A stretch of 64,000 nucleotides of DNA, taken from the NCBI GenBank assembly GCA_033977485.1, contig CM066983.1, positions 59,639,010-59,703,009 of the forward strand, given 5' to 3'. The notes beneath the pieces were generated by a model. That model worked only from the letters and a program-made list of their open reading frames with translations. It made no database searches and was not told the origin of the DNA. This DNA is from Hydrangea macrophylla. Its lineage: Eukaryota > Streptophyta > Magnoliopsida > Cornales > Hydrangeaceae. A program made the translations under genes and the position numbers. Below are positions 55,661-64,000 of this stretch, in pieces. The first letter of the stretch is position 1; every line of letters starts with the position of its first letter.

Positions 55661-56298
55661 TCAAGCTGGAGCATACATGTCAAATGCACCAAGCTTGTTA
55701 CAAATATATTTCACTCGAATCCCTCCTAATGCTTTGGTAAACAAGTCGGCTAATTGATCTGCATACTTCACATGCACTGTATGAATAACATTTTTGAAAA
55801 GCTTCTCTCGAACAAAGTGACAATCGACTTCAATGTGCTTTGTCCTTTCATGAAATACGGGATTAGAAGCGATATGAACTGCAGCTTGATTATCACAAAA
55901 TAAACCCATTGGAGTAGTTTGAGTAAACCCAAGTTCCTCTAATAAATGTTTCATCCATACTAGTTCACAAGTAGTGTGGGCCATGGCTCTGTAATCTGAT
56001 TCTGCACTAGACCGAGCTACCACAGTTTGTTTCTTGCTTTTCCATGAACCAAGAGTGCCTCCAACGATAACACAATAGCCAGTAGTTGATCTCCTATCAC
56101 CAGGAGAACCTGCCCAATCTGCATCAATGTAACCTTCAACTCGTATATGACCATGGTCTTTGTATAACAAACCACATCCTGGAGCACCTTTGAGATATCT
56201 CAAAATGTGCATCACTGTATCCCAATGGGTTCTTCGAGGACAATCCATGAACTGGCTAATCACACTCACAGCGAATGTAATATCAGGTCTAGTTACTA
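55661..56298 (-). pseudogene. Copia D RT end and RNase H
   Basis: TRPDITFAVSVISQFMDCPR, GCGLLYKDHGHIRVEGYIDADW (residues split here for length), RSSAESDYRAMAHTTCELVW (catalytic E), GLFCDNQAAVHIASNP (D) and KHIEVDCHFVREKLF are all in one open frame. It ends KYICNKLGAFDMYAPA and a stop at 55661. This part of D looks intact; its N-terminal continuation was displaced 5.2 kb by copia C. Confidence 0.9.
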
Positions 56299-56473
56299 TT
56301 GTAGTAGAGAAAGAGATAAGGCAACAACTTAGGGCTAACAAACTTGTTATGCCCCCTTTTATATTCCAATACTAAGAAGAGGAAAAGATAATTACATATG
56401 AGTCCTTACACAAAAAGAAAAATAAAAAAGAGACATAAAAGAAAAATAACTCTCAACTACATAACTCTCAACA
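56299..56473 (-). mobile_element. 3' LTR of copia C, with internal duplication
   Basis: It starts TGTTGAGAGTTA and ends in TACA (element sense). Compared with the 5' LTR it has an extra partial copy of GTTGAGAGTTAT near its start and a ~13-bp insertion near its end, making it 175 rather than 154 bp. The polypurine tract AGCTTGAGGGGGGG abuts it (56474-56487). Confidence 0.85.
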
Positions 56474-56480
56474 CCCCCCC

Positions 56481-56980
56481 TCAAGCTGATACAAATATAT
56501 CTCTCATATTCAACTTGTCTAAAACAACATGGAATGACCGACTTCGTATTCCCTGGGTAAGAATATCGGCAAGTTGATCACCCGACTTCACAAATGAAGT
56601 GCAAATAGTCCCACTGGTGAGGTTCTCTTTAATGAAGTGTCGGTCAATCTCTACATGCTTAGTTCTATCGTGTTGAACAGGATTGTGAGCAATACTGATC
56701 GCAGACTTATTATCGCAATATAGCCTCATAGAATCTTTCAACTCAATTTTCAAGTCTTTCAACGGAGATTTAATCCACATGAGCTCACAAACTCCTTGGG
56801 CCATAGCCCTAAACTCGGCTTTTGCACTAGACCTGGACACAACATTCTGCTTTTTACTTCACCAAGTAACAAGATTACCTCCCACAAAGGTGCAGTAGCC
56901 AGAGGTGGACCTCCTATCAGTAATAGAGCCAGCCTAGTCTGCATTAGTATAGGCTTCCACCCTAACATCATCATGTCTGG
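56481..56980 (-). pseudogene. Copia C RNase H
   Basis: RSSAKAEFRAMAQGVCELMW, MRLYCDNKSAISIAHNP and TKHVEIDRHFIKENL are clear RNase H motifs. The domain ends NMRDIFVSA and a stop at 56481. Upstream, the segment around 56860-56970 (ADWAGS-type region) is in another frame with a stop, so the junction to RT is broken. Confidence 0.88.
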
Positions 56981-57969
56981 AGAAGAACAAGCCCTTTTCC
57001 CGGAGAGGATTTCAAGTATCTAAGGATTCGAAATACCGCCTCAAGATGAGACTCCCGAGGAAAGTGCATGAACTGACTAACATTACTAACAGCGAAGGCA
57101 ATATCTGGACGCGTGTGGGATAAATATATGAGCTTACCCACTAATCGCTGATATCTCCCCGTATCAACAACCTTTCCATTGGTGTCATCACTAAGTTTCT
57201 GATTGGGCTCCATTGGCGTATCGCAAGCTTTGCTTCCAAGCATACCGGTTTCCTTCAATAGATCCAGAACATATTTTCTCTGGAAAATGAATATTCCATA
57301 TTTGGATCTAGCAATTTCAATCCCAAGAGAATATTTCAATACTCGCAAGTCCTTTATCTCAAATTCACTGGCTAAATAACCCTTCAAGTGCTCCATTTCT
57401 TCCAAGTCATCTCCTGTGAGCACAATGTCATCAACATATACAATAAGAGCAGTAGACTTATCCTGTAAAGAATGTTTGATGAACAGTGTGTGATCATCAT
57501 GACTCTGCTTAAAGCCATATCTAAGCATCGCTTGCGTAAATCTTTTAAACCAGGCTCTGGGAGACTGCATAAAGCCATATAGGGATTTCCTCAGTCTGCA
57601 CACTTTCCCTTCTGTTCTAGAGTCCTCAAAACCCGGGGGAACATCCATATAGACTTCCTCTTCCAAATCCCCGGGCAAAAACGTATTTTTCACATCAAAC
57701 TGGTGAAGAGGCCATTCCAAATTAGCTGCAAGAGAAAGAAGAATCCGCACTGAGTTCATTTTTGCAACAAGTGCACACGTTTCCTGGTAGTCTACGCCAT
57801 AGGTCTGTGTAAAACCCTTGACCACTAAACGAGCCTTAAACTCAACAAACCCATCAGCCCTGTGCTTCACGGTATACACCCACTTGTATCCCACAGTCTT
57901 TTTCCCTTTAGGTAACGTGGTCAACTCCCAAGTACCACTCTTATGAAGAGCTTTCAACTCTTCAACCAT
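56971..57969 (-). pseudogene. Copia C reverse transcriptase
   Basis: A 332-residue open frame: GTWELTTLPKGKKTVGYKW, RLVVKGFTQTYGVDYQET, WPLHQFDVKNTFLPGDLEEE, SLYGFMQSPRAWFKRF, the catalytic VYVDDIVLTGDD, and GRYQRLVGKLIYLSHTRPDI. It is the best-preserved coding block of the element. It is open but no longer joined in frame to RNase H or integrase. Confidence 0.92.
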
Positions 57970-58400
57970 AGCATATTTCCACTTGGGATCAGCAAGAGCA
58001 TCCTGGACATGGTTAGGAACACAAACAGACGAGATTTTGTAGAGGAAAGCTCTTTAGGAAGGAGATAAGCGTGAGTAAGACACAAAATTTGATATAGGAT
58101 GTTGAGTACAAGACCTCACACCCTTACGGGCAGCAATAGGGACATCCAAATCATCAGGTTCAAGAGAGGGTGTATCAAAAGAATTACCTGAATCTTCATC
58201 ACTTAGAGAGAATGGTAGTGGGAGTTGAGGAGTTGTGGCCTCTGGGGTCTCTCTAGTTTTCCATTTATTCCATGTTCCCCTGGAATAGACCTACATATCC
58301 GTCTCTTTCTCAACTCTCTCTGTTTCTGGTATTTCAGACTCCCTCTCTTCCACTCTCTCATGTCAACTTTCTCCCTCTCTTCAGGCTCCCTCACCACAAC

Positions 58401-59600
58401 TCAGTGTTTTTCAACGCTCTCTGTCTCCACCTCAATCATCATAGGTGGGGTAGGCATCTCTTCCATATACCTCTGCTCCCCCTGAAGAGATGTTGGAGGA
58501 TCAACAAAGTAGGACTGAGACTCATGAAAGGTGACATCCATAGACACAAAACATTTTCGAGATGGAGGATGATAACATTTATAACCCTTCTGAGTAGGAG
58601 AATAACCTACAAACACACACTTAATGGAGCGAGGATCCAATTTCCCACGAGTAGGAGAATGATTGTGGACAAAACATACACAACCAAAGATACGGGGAGG
58701 AATGGAAGATGAAATGGAAGGAGACGAAAGAACCTCAAGCGGTGCTTTCTTTTTCAACACACGGGTAGGAAGTCGGTTTATAAGATAAACAACTGTCAAC
58801 ACTGCTTCGCCCCAATAAGACCGAGGAGCTTGAACCTAGAAGAGTAAGGATCGGGCAACATCTAGAAGATGACGATTCTTGCATTCTGCAACTCCGTTTT
58901 GTTGTGGAGTGCCAGTGCAAGAAGTCTGATGAATAATTCCCTGAGAAGAAAAATATGCACCCAACCCAGAGTCAATATACTTACCCCATTATCAGACCAT
59001 AGAACCTTCACAACAGCCCCAAATTGGGTACACACCATTTTATGAAAATTTTGAAAAATAGAGAACACTTCCCGCTTTTCTTTCATCATATATAACCACG
59101 TGATAGGGGAACAATCATCAATAAAGGAAACAAACCATCTATGACCCTTAAAGACACAGTACGGGATGGACCCCAAACATCAGTGTGAATTAATGCAAAA
59201 GGAGTAGAACTTTTATTATTACTAGGAGCAAACGAGGCTCTATAATGTTTTCCAAGTTCACAAGCATCACACGAAAAATTAGGAAAACCATTGTTTGAGG
59301 CAAAAGTTGGAAACATATGTCTAGGTACAGCAAAAGATGGATGTCCTAATCTTCTATGCCAAAGGTGTAAGCCTTCAGCTTTATTCTTTAACACTACGGT
59401 AGTATTAGCCATCTTCTCCCCTTCATCCAGAATGTAAAGTCCATGCTCCTCTCTACCACTGCCAATCGTCCTTCTCGTGATAAGATCCTGAAAGACACAA
59501 TGAGATGGAAAAAAGGTTACACTACAGTTCAAATCACGAGTAACACGACTCAAGGATAAAAGATTGTGAGAGAAACTAGGAACATGTAAACTGAAGTTAA
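58401..59600 (-). pseudogene. Copia C integrase
   Basis: The zinc-binding region LWHRRLGHPS...CDACELGKHYR (59553 frame) is followed by ALIHTDVWGPS. A frame change leads to WFVSFIDDCSPITWLYMMKE and VLWSDNGV, with the two catalytic Asp residues visible. The third acidic residue falls in the broken zone near 58900. The C-terminal part (58802-58401) has VYLINRLPTRVL, RIFGCVCFVHNHSP and KCVFVGYSPTQKGYKCYHP. Frameshifts lie near 59150 and 58870. Confidence 0.88.
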
Positions 59601-59867
59601 TGGTAAAGAGGGAGTGACACAGATGAGACCTTTCCCTACGACAGAGGAGAAGGTACCATCGGCAATTTTAACTTTGTCATGTCCTGAATAAGGCTTATAA
59701 TCAGAGAAAAGTTCAGATGAACGTGACATATGATTCGAGGCACCTGAATCAATAATCCAGGGAAATGAAGAGTGAGAGAGAAAAACTCTTGCTGGTGTGA
59801 CTAAATTACCTGATTGAGCAAAAGACAATAAGGCACTTGTAGAGGCAGGTGAAGCACAACGGGCCAT
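59550..59867 (-). pseudogene. Copia C protease
   Basis: WIIDSGASNHMSRSSELF carries the intact D-S-G-A active site at residues ~37-41 of the frame starting at 59867. It is separated from gag by a stop at about 59901 and from integrase by a frame break at about 59550. Confidence 0.82.
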
Positions 59868-59900
59868 CAGAGTCCGGAGAGTCTCAAGTTCAATGACAGA

Positions 59901-60860
59901 TCAGGGGCTCATATCAGAAGAAGGCTCAGTATCGGGGACCGAGGCTGTAGTATCAGTAACAGTAGTATGGTGAGCACGGACATTCCCCCCTCGTGAATCG
60001 GAACGGCCTCCATGAGCACCAGAACGACCTCCACAACTGCCCGAAGGACGACCATGGAGACTCCAACAAGTCTTTCTAGTATGATGGGGCCTATTACAAT
60101 AATCACAGAATAACTTACGCCGATCAGAAGAGCTAGACGGCTTGAGCTCCTCCCTTGCTGGTGGGACAGAGACTAAGGCAGACCTCTCGGATGAAGAGGG
60201 AGAGAGCATAACTACACGACGGCTCTCCTCATTTTGAACATACGTAAAGGCCTCCTGAAGAGTGGGAAGGCGATCCATCCCAAGTACTCGACTACAAACA
60301 GTGTCATAATCATAATGAAGTCCCTGAAGGAACTTGAAGACACTTTGCTTCTCATGTACTTTCCGGTACCCTGCAGCATCCGCGGGACAGATGGGCTAGT
60401 AATCCTGTAGATGATTCACCCGATCCCAACTGGTAGTAAGAAAGGTAAAGTAGTTAGTAATTGTCATATCACCCTGCTCGGAGCGATCAATAGCCCGTGT
60501 CAACTCAAACTCTTGGGCATAGTTTCCCTTCCTAGAGAAAGTAGAGGCAACTGCGTCCCAAATACCCTTCGCGGTCTTCATCCGGTAGAAACCCTCCCCA
60601 ATCTCGGGGACCATAGAATTAATTAGGCAAGCCATGATGAGAGCATTCTCAATCTCCCACTTATCATAGCCCGGATCAGTGATGACGGGAACCTGAACGC
60701 GCCCATCGAGATGTCCCATATTCCCTCGACCCTTCAAGTGTCAAGTAATTTTGGCCATTGAATATGGTGGTAGTAATTTTAAGATTGGGATCCAATGGTG
60801 TCACCACACTCTGAATAGTGTTCGGATTGGCAGACAACTGTTTCTCGGGGTCTGACATGA
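59901..60860 (-). pseudogene. Copia C gag
   Basis: A start at about 60858 (MSDPEKQLSANPNTIQSVVT) leads to FNGQNYLTLEG, then in another frame WEIENALIMACLINSMVPEI, IWDAVASTFSRKGNYAQEFE and LTTSWDRVNHLQDY (UBN2-type capsid). The last part (60278-59901) has a zinc-knuckle-like CDYCNRPHHTRKTCW and a Gly/Arg-rich linker. Stops at 60396 and 59901 break it. Confidence 0.82.
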
Positions 60861-61089
60861 TTCCAGCGCACAAAGGTGAGAAACCCAATGAGAAAGAAGG
60901 GAAACGAAGGAGATGGGTACAAAAAGATCAAAGAAATCTAATCAATGGTCCATAAGGGTACCCAAGGAAAAAGGTGAATTTGAAACTTCAATCAAAACAG
61001 GGTGAAGGGATGGTGAGTGCACCTAGATGACAAAGGAGAGGTTGGGTAGGGCTCGGTTGGGGTCTAGCAGTACATGGGAGGTCTCGGCA

Positions 61090-61275
61090 AGGGTGGGAGG
61101 AGATTGGCGCAGGCTGGGAGGCCCTAAGGGGCTGCGACGCAGGCTGGGAGGCCCTAAGGGGCAGCGGCGCAGGCAGGGGAGCTTGGGGGGGGGGGGGGGG
61201 GGGGGGCTCGGCGTAGGCTGGGCAGCCTGTGGTGTCTGCGGCGAAGGCTAGGAGGCCTGAGGGGAGCTGCGGCGC
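61090..61275. repeat. GGCTGGGAGGCC tandem motif with a 22-G run (copia C leader)
   Basis: About six irregular units of GCGCAGGCTGGGAGGCCCTA-type sequence lie in the leader between primer site and gag. Within them, 61185-61206 is an uninterrupted run of 22 G. Confidence 0.85.
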
Positions 61276-61327
61276 AGGTTGGGTGGTTCAGGTGGTGATG
61301 GTGGGCTGAGTGGAGAACAACCCTAGG

Positions 61328-61339
61328 GCTTTGATACCA
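61328..61339 (-). promoter_or_regulatory. Copia C primer-binding site
   Basis: The minus strand reads TGGTATCAAAGC directly after the LTR, one mismatch from the initiator-Met primer site TGGTATCAGAGC. Confidence 0.88.
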
Positions 61340-61493
61340 TGTATAGAGAATTAAGGCAACAACTTAGGGCTAACAAACTTGTTATGCCCCCTTTTATATT
61401 CCAATACTAAGAAGAGGAAAAGATAATTACATATGAGTCCTTACACAAAAGGAAAAATAAAAAAGAGACATAAAAGAAAAATAACTCTCAACA
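61340..61493 (-). mobile_element. 5' LTR of copia C (154 bp)
   Basis: It starts TGTTGAGAGTTATTTTTC and ends TTAATTCTCTATACA. It aligns with 56299-56473 and is nearly identical over the central ~120 bp, implying a fairly recent insertion relative to the older elements here. Confidence 0.9.
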
Positions 61494-62452
61494 ACTGTTA
61501 GGTAATTAAGCTTCCCTATAAGACGTCTGTACTGTCCTGGGTCATCAATGAGCTCTCCCTGATTTGGTAACAACTTAGTATTAGGATCCATAGGAGAATC
61601 CAAGGGCTTCGACCCTAACATGCATGTTTCAGAGAGGAGATCAAGAACATACTTTCTTTAAGAGAGACAAATCCCTTCACTAGACCTAGCTACTTCAATG
61701 CCCAAAAAGTATCTAAGTTGTCCCAAGTCTTTAGTTTGGAACTGCTTTTGCAAGAACTGCTTCAACTCCTGAATTCCTTTAGAATCATCTCCAGTCATAA
61801 CAATATCATCAACATAAACTACAAGTAGGATTGTACCTGCTGAAGAGTGCTTATAAAAGACAGAGTGATCAACACCACACCGCTGGGGACCAAATTTTGC
61901 AGCAACTACACTAAATCTTCCACACCAATCACGAGGGGACTGTTTTAGACCATATAGTGATATAGGGACTTCTTCAACCGACAAACCATACTAGACTCCA
62001 TGAGCAACAAACCCAGGTGGTTGCTCCATATATACCTCCTCCAAAATAGTGCCATTTAGAAAGGCAATTTTGACATTCAACTGATGTAACGGCCAGTGAT
62101 AAGTAGCGGCATGGGAGATAAAGAGACGAACGGAAGCAATCTTAGCAACCGAAGAGATCGTCTCGGAATAATCAAGATCATGAACCTGAGTATAGCCCTT
62201 GACAACAAGACGTGCTTTCAACCAATCAAGGGTGCCATCAGGATGCATTTGAACAGTAAAAATCCAAGGACACCCAACTACAGATTTCCCAGATGAAAGA
62301 GGTACCAATTCCCAAGTATCAATTTCTCTCAAGGCAAACATCTCATCCTCCATAGCTTGTTTCCATCCTGAATGTGAAAGAGCCTTTGCAGTAGACTTGG
62401 GAAGAGAGAAAGTAGACAAAGAGGCAACAAACGAAGAGAAAGCAGGAGACAA
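61494..62452 (-). pseudogene. Copia D reverse transcriptase
   Basis: The 62452-61991 frame has GWKQAMEDEMFALREIDTWE, LVVKGYTQVHDLDYSETISS and WPLHQLNVKIAFLNGTILEE. Then ISLYGLKQSPRDWCGRFSVV, the catalytic VYVDDIVMTGDD and LGQLRYFLGIEVARS follow in the 61984-61658 frame. GQYRRLIGKLNYLTV ends at the copia C insertion. Stops at about 61988 and 61655 interrupt it. Confidence 0.9.
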
Positions 62453-63837
62453 ATGATCATAAGAGACAAAATTTGAAATAGGATAAGACGTACAAGTACG
62501 CTTACCCTTCCGGAGAGCAATCGGAAGGTCTGAGTCTTACAGAGGCGGATCCGAAGACACGAAGGCCACAGGCATAGTAGCTGAATCCTAAATAGTCTCA
62601 ACATTCTGATGACGGTGGGTGTATGTGTGGAGGTCAGGACGGTCCAATCCAGCTTTGGGAGGTAGGGAGAGGGGAAGGGGAAGGGGAAGGGGAAGGGGAA
62701 GGGGAAAGGGAAGCATAAAGTCAGGATCAGTAATAGAGTGAGACTCACTCAGAGTAATATGGAGTGGATTCAAAGAAGGTAACATCAGCAAAAACAAAGA
62801 AGCGACGCAAGGAAGGACTATAATAACGATAACCCTTCTTTGTTCTGAAGTACCCCAAGAAAACACACTTGATAGCACGGGGATCCAATTTGTCGGTACC
62901 TGGAGTAAGTTGATGCACAAAACAGACACACCCGAACACACGAGGAGCAACAGGGAAAGGTGAGGTAGTGGGAAACAAGGTGGCATGGGGTGTGCCCCCA
63001 TCAAGGATGGAAGACGGCATACGATTAATTAAATGGCAAGCAGTTAGAACTGCATCTCCCCAGAAACTCTTGGGGACCCTTATCTCAAATAACAATGTAC
63101 AGGTGACTTCTTATAAGTGACGGTTTTTTCTTTCTGCAACCCCATTTTGCTGAGGGGTATGAACATACGAGGATTGATGAAGCATGCCATGTTGTGCGAT
63201 ATATGTTGAGAAAGGATGGGAAAAATATTCTTGTGCATTGTCACTATGGAGAATTTTAATAGGACCATTAAACTGAGTCTTAATTTCATTACAGAATGTA
63301 GAAAATATAGAAAATAACTCGGAACGATTTTCATTAAATAAAGCCAGGTAGTTCGGGAAAAATTATCAACAAAACTAACAAAATACCGATACCCCTTAAT
63401 AGAAGTAATACGGTGTGGACCCCAACATCGGAATGCACTAATTGAAATGAACTAGACACACATTTAACTCGGGGAGCAAATTGGACACGATAATGCTTCC
63501 CCAATTGACACGACTCACACTCTAAAGTAGATAAATGACTTAAACTAGGTACTAATAGCTTCAGATTGGCCAAGGAAGGATGACCAAGACGACAATGGAT
63601 CTGGTGAGGAGACACATTGGCAGGACACACTGTTGGAGTTGAAGAAGTAGGCAACTCATCAAAGTAGTAAAGACCTCCGGATTCATGCCTTATGCTAATC
63701 GTCCTCTGAGTAGTCAAATCTTTAATAAGAACAGAATCGGGGAAAAAAAAACAAGCATTAAGATCTTTAGTCAACTTCGCAACAGATATCAAATTAAAGT
63801 GTGAACGAGATATAAAAAGAACAGATGATAAGGACAA
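62453..63837 (-). pseudogene. Copia D integrase
   Basis: The zinc-binding region HCRLGHPSLANL and CESCQLGKHYRVQF is followed by QLVHSDVG, with a frame change before FWGDAVLTACHLINRMPSSI, RVFGCVCFVHQLTPG and KCVFLGYFRTKKGYRYYSP (63095-62745). The core between about 63400 and 63100 is in pieces. A (GGGGAA)n repeat follows in the integrase-RT linker. Confidence 0.87.
62669..62716 (-). repeat. (GGGGAA)n hexanucleotide repeat
   Basis: About six near-perfect GGGGAA units on the plus strand, between integrase and RT of copia D. A six-base period preserves reading frame. The G-rich strand could form G-quadruplexes. Confidence 0.9.
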
Positions 63838-64000
63838 AGACAGAGATAATTTGACAGTTCATATGCCCTCAGCAGGCATAAAAGAGCCATCCGCCAAAGT
63901 AACGGGAGGTAAAGAAGAGGACGGTTCAAGAGACGAAAAAATGGTGGATATACCTGTAAGATGATCGGTGGCAGTAGAGTTAATTACCCAAGGATGAGTA
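63838..64000 (-). pseudogene. Copia D protease region (partial)
   Basis: The minus strand at the window edge continues upstream of integrase, where the protease is expected. Pieces reading WVINSTATDHLTGIS-like and FADGSFMPAEG-like sequence fit the copia protease, but the frame is cut by the window end. Confidence 0.5.

Larger units (their letters stand above)
56299..61493 (-). mobile_element. Copia element C (5.2 kb), nested in copia D
   Basis: LTRs lie at 56299-56473 and 61340-61493 with an initiator-Met-type primer site and a G-run polypurine tract. Flanks ACTAT (56294-56298) and ACTGT (61494-61498) are a 5-bp duplication with one mismatch. The coding order gag-protease-integrase-RT-RNase H is copia. 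Short LTRs and 5.2-kb size suggest an Ale/Retrofit-like lineage (inference). Confidence 0.92.
55517..64000 (-). mobile_element. Copia element D (5' end beyond the window), interrupted by copia C
   Basis: A 3' LTR (55517-55653), polypurine tract and minus-strand RNase H (55661 on) continue across a nested copia (56299-61493) into RT, integrase and protease at 61494-64000. Reading across the junction is consistent: RNase H/RT sequence ends KLNYLTV at 61494 and resumes TRPDITFAVS at about 56293. The 5' LTR and gag lie beyond 64000. Confidence 0.9.

Noticed and set aside
62329..63004. Pro/Leu-repeat ORFs overlapping copia D
   Set aside because: Out-of-frame readings of the (GGGGAA)n repeat and integrase region.

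Overview
The window is plant nuclear DNA. It has angiosperm LTR-retrotransposon lineages (Ty3/gypsy Tekay-like and Tat/Ogre-like; Ty1/copia with initiator-Met-type primer sites), many MITEs, LINE and SINE remnants, long (TA)n and (GA)n tracts, and AT-rich spacer. I read it as a repeat-dense intergenic region, probably of a eudicot. I found no intact host gene, rRNA, tRNA gene, CRISPR array or bacterial feature.

Layout. 1-3294: 3' end and 3' LTR of a Tekay/Del-like chromovirus (+), whose LTR carries two arrays of the palindrome CAATCGATTG. 3295-4909: fragment of a Tat-like LTR (-). 4910-5865: a TGACA...TGTCA block that looks like a solo LTR. 5866-7130: 3' remnant of a copia element ('A', +). 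7886-28286: a nearly complete 20.4-kb Tat/Ogre-like element on the minus strand: gag, protease, G-patch region, RT, RNase H, archaeal-type RNase H, integrase. It carries two further broken genes in antisense (+) between integrase and 3' LTR: an intron-containing plant-mobile-domain gene and a second transposon-associated ORF. It also has a 60-bp tandem repeat array, a 50-nt primer-tRNA imprint at the primer-binding site, and clusters of varying palindromes. 28287-35071: a candidate disrupted gene start, AT-rich palindrome arrays and several MITEs. 34844-44075: a TIR element split by a complete copia element ('B', 35072-43270, perfect TTAAC target duplication).

44209-45424: a TIR element that has captured part of a MAP3K-like kinase gene. 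45609-48438: two long-TIR elements with nested MITEs. 47429-53031: three copies of a foldback MITE embedded in (TA)n. 51135-52067: a SINE-like repeat split by a 5'-truncated LINE with an 11-bp target duplication. 52552-52676: one plausible terminal exon of an unidentified host gene. 55153-64000: a three-level nest, copia 'C' (56299-61493) inside copia 'D' (55517 to beyond the window) inside a LINE-type RNase H fragment.

All element coding regions carry in-frame stops and frameshifts. At least the Tat element and copia A-D are decayed, non-autonomous copies. The most unusual signals are the covarying palindrome clusters shared by the Tat promoter region and both antisense genes, the extended tRNA imprint at the Tat primer site, the kinase-capturing TIR element, and the microsatellite-associated MITE family.
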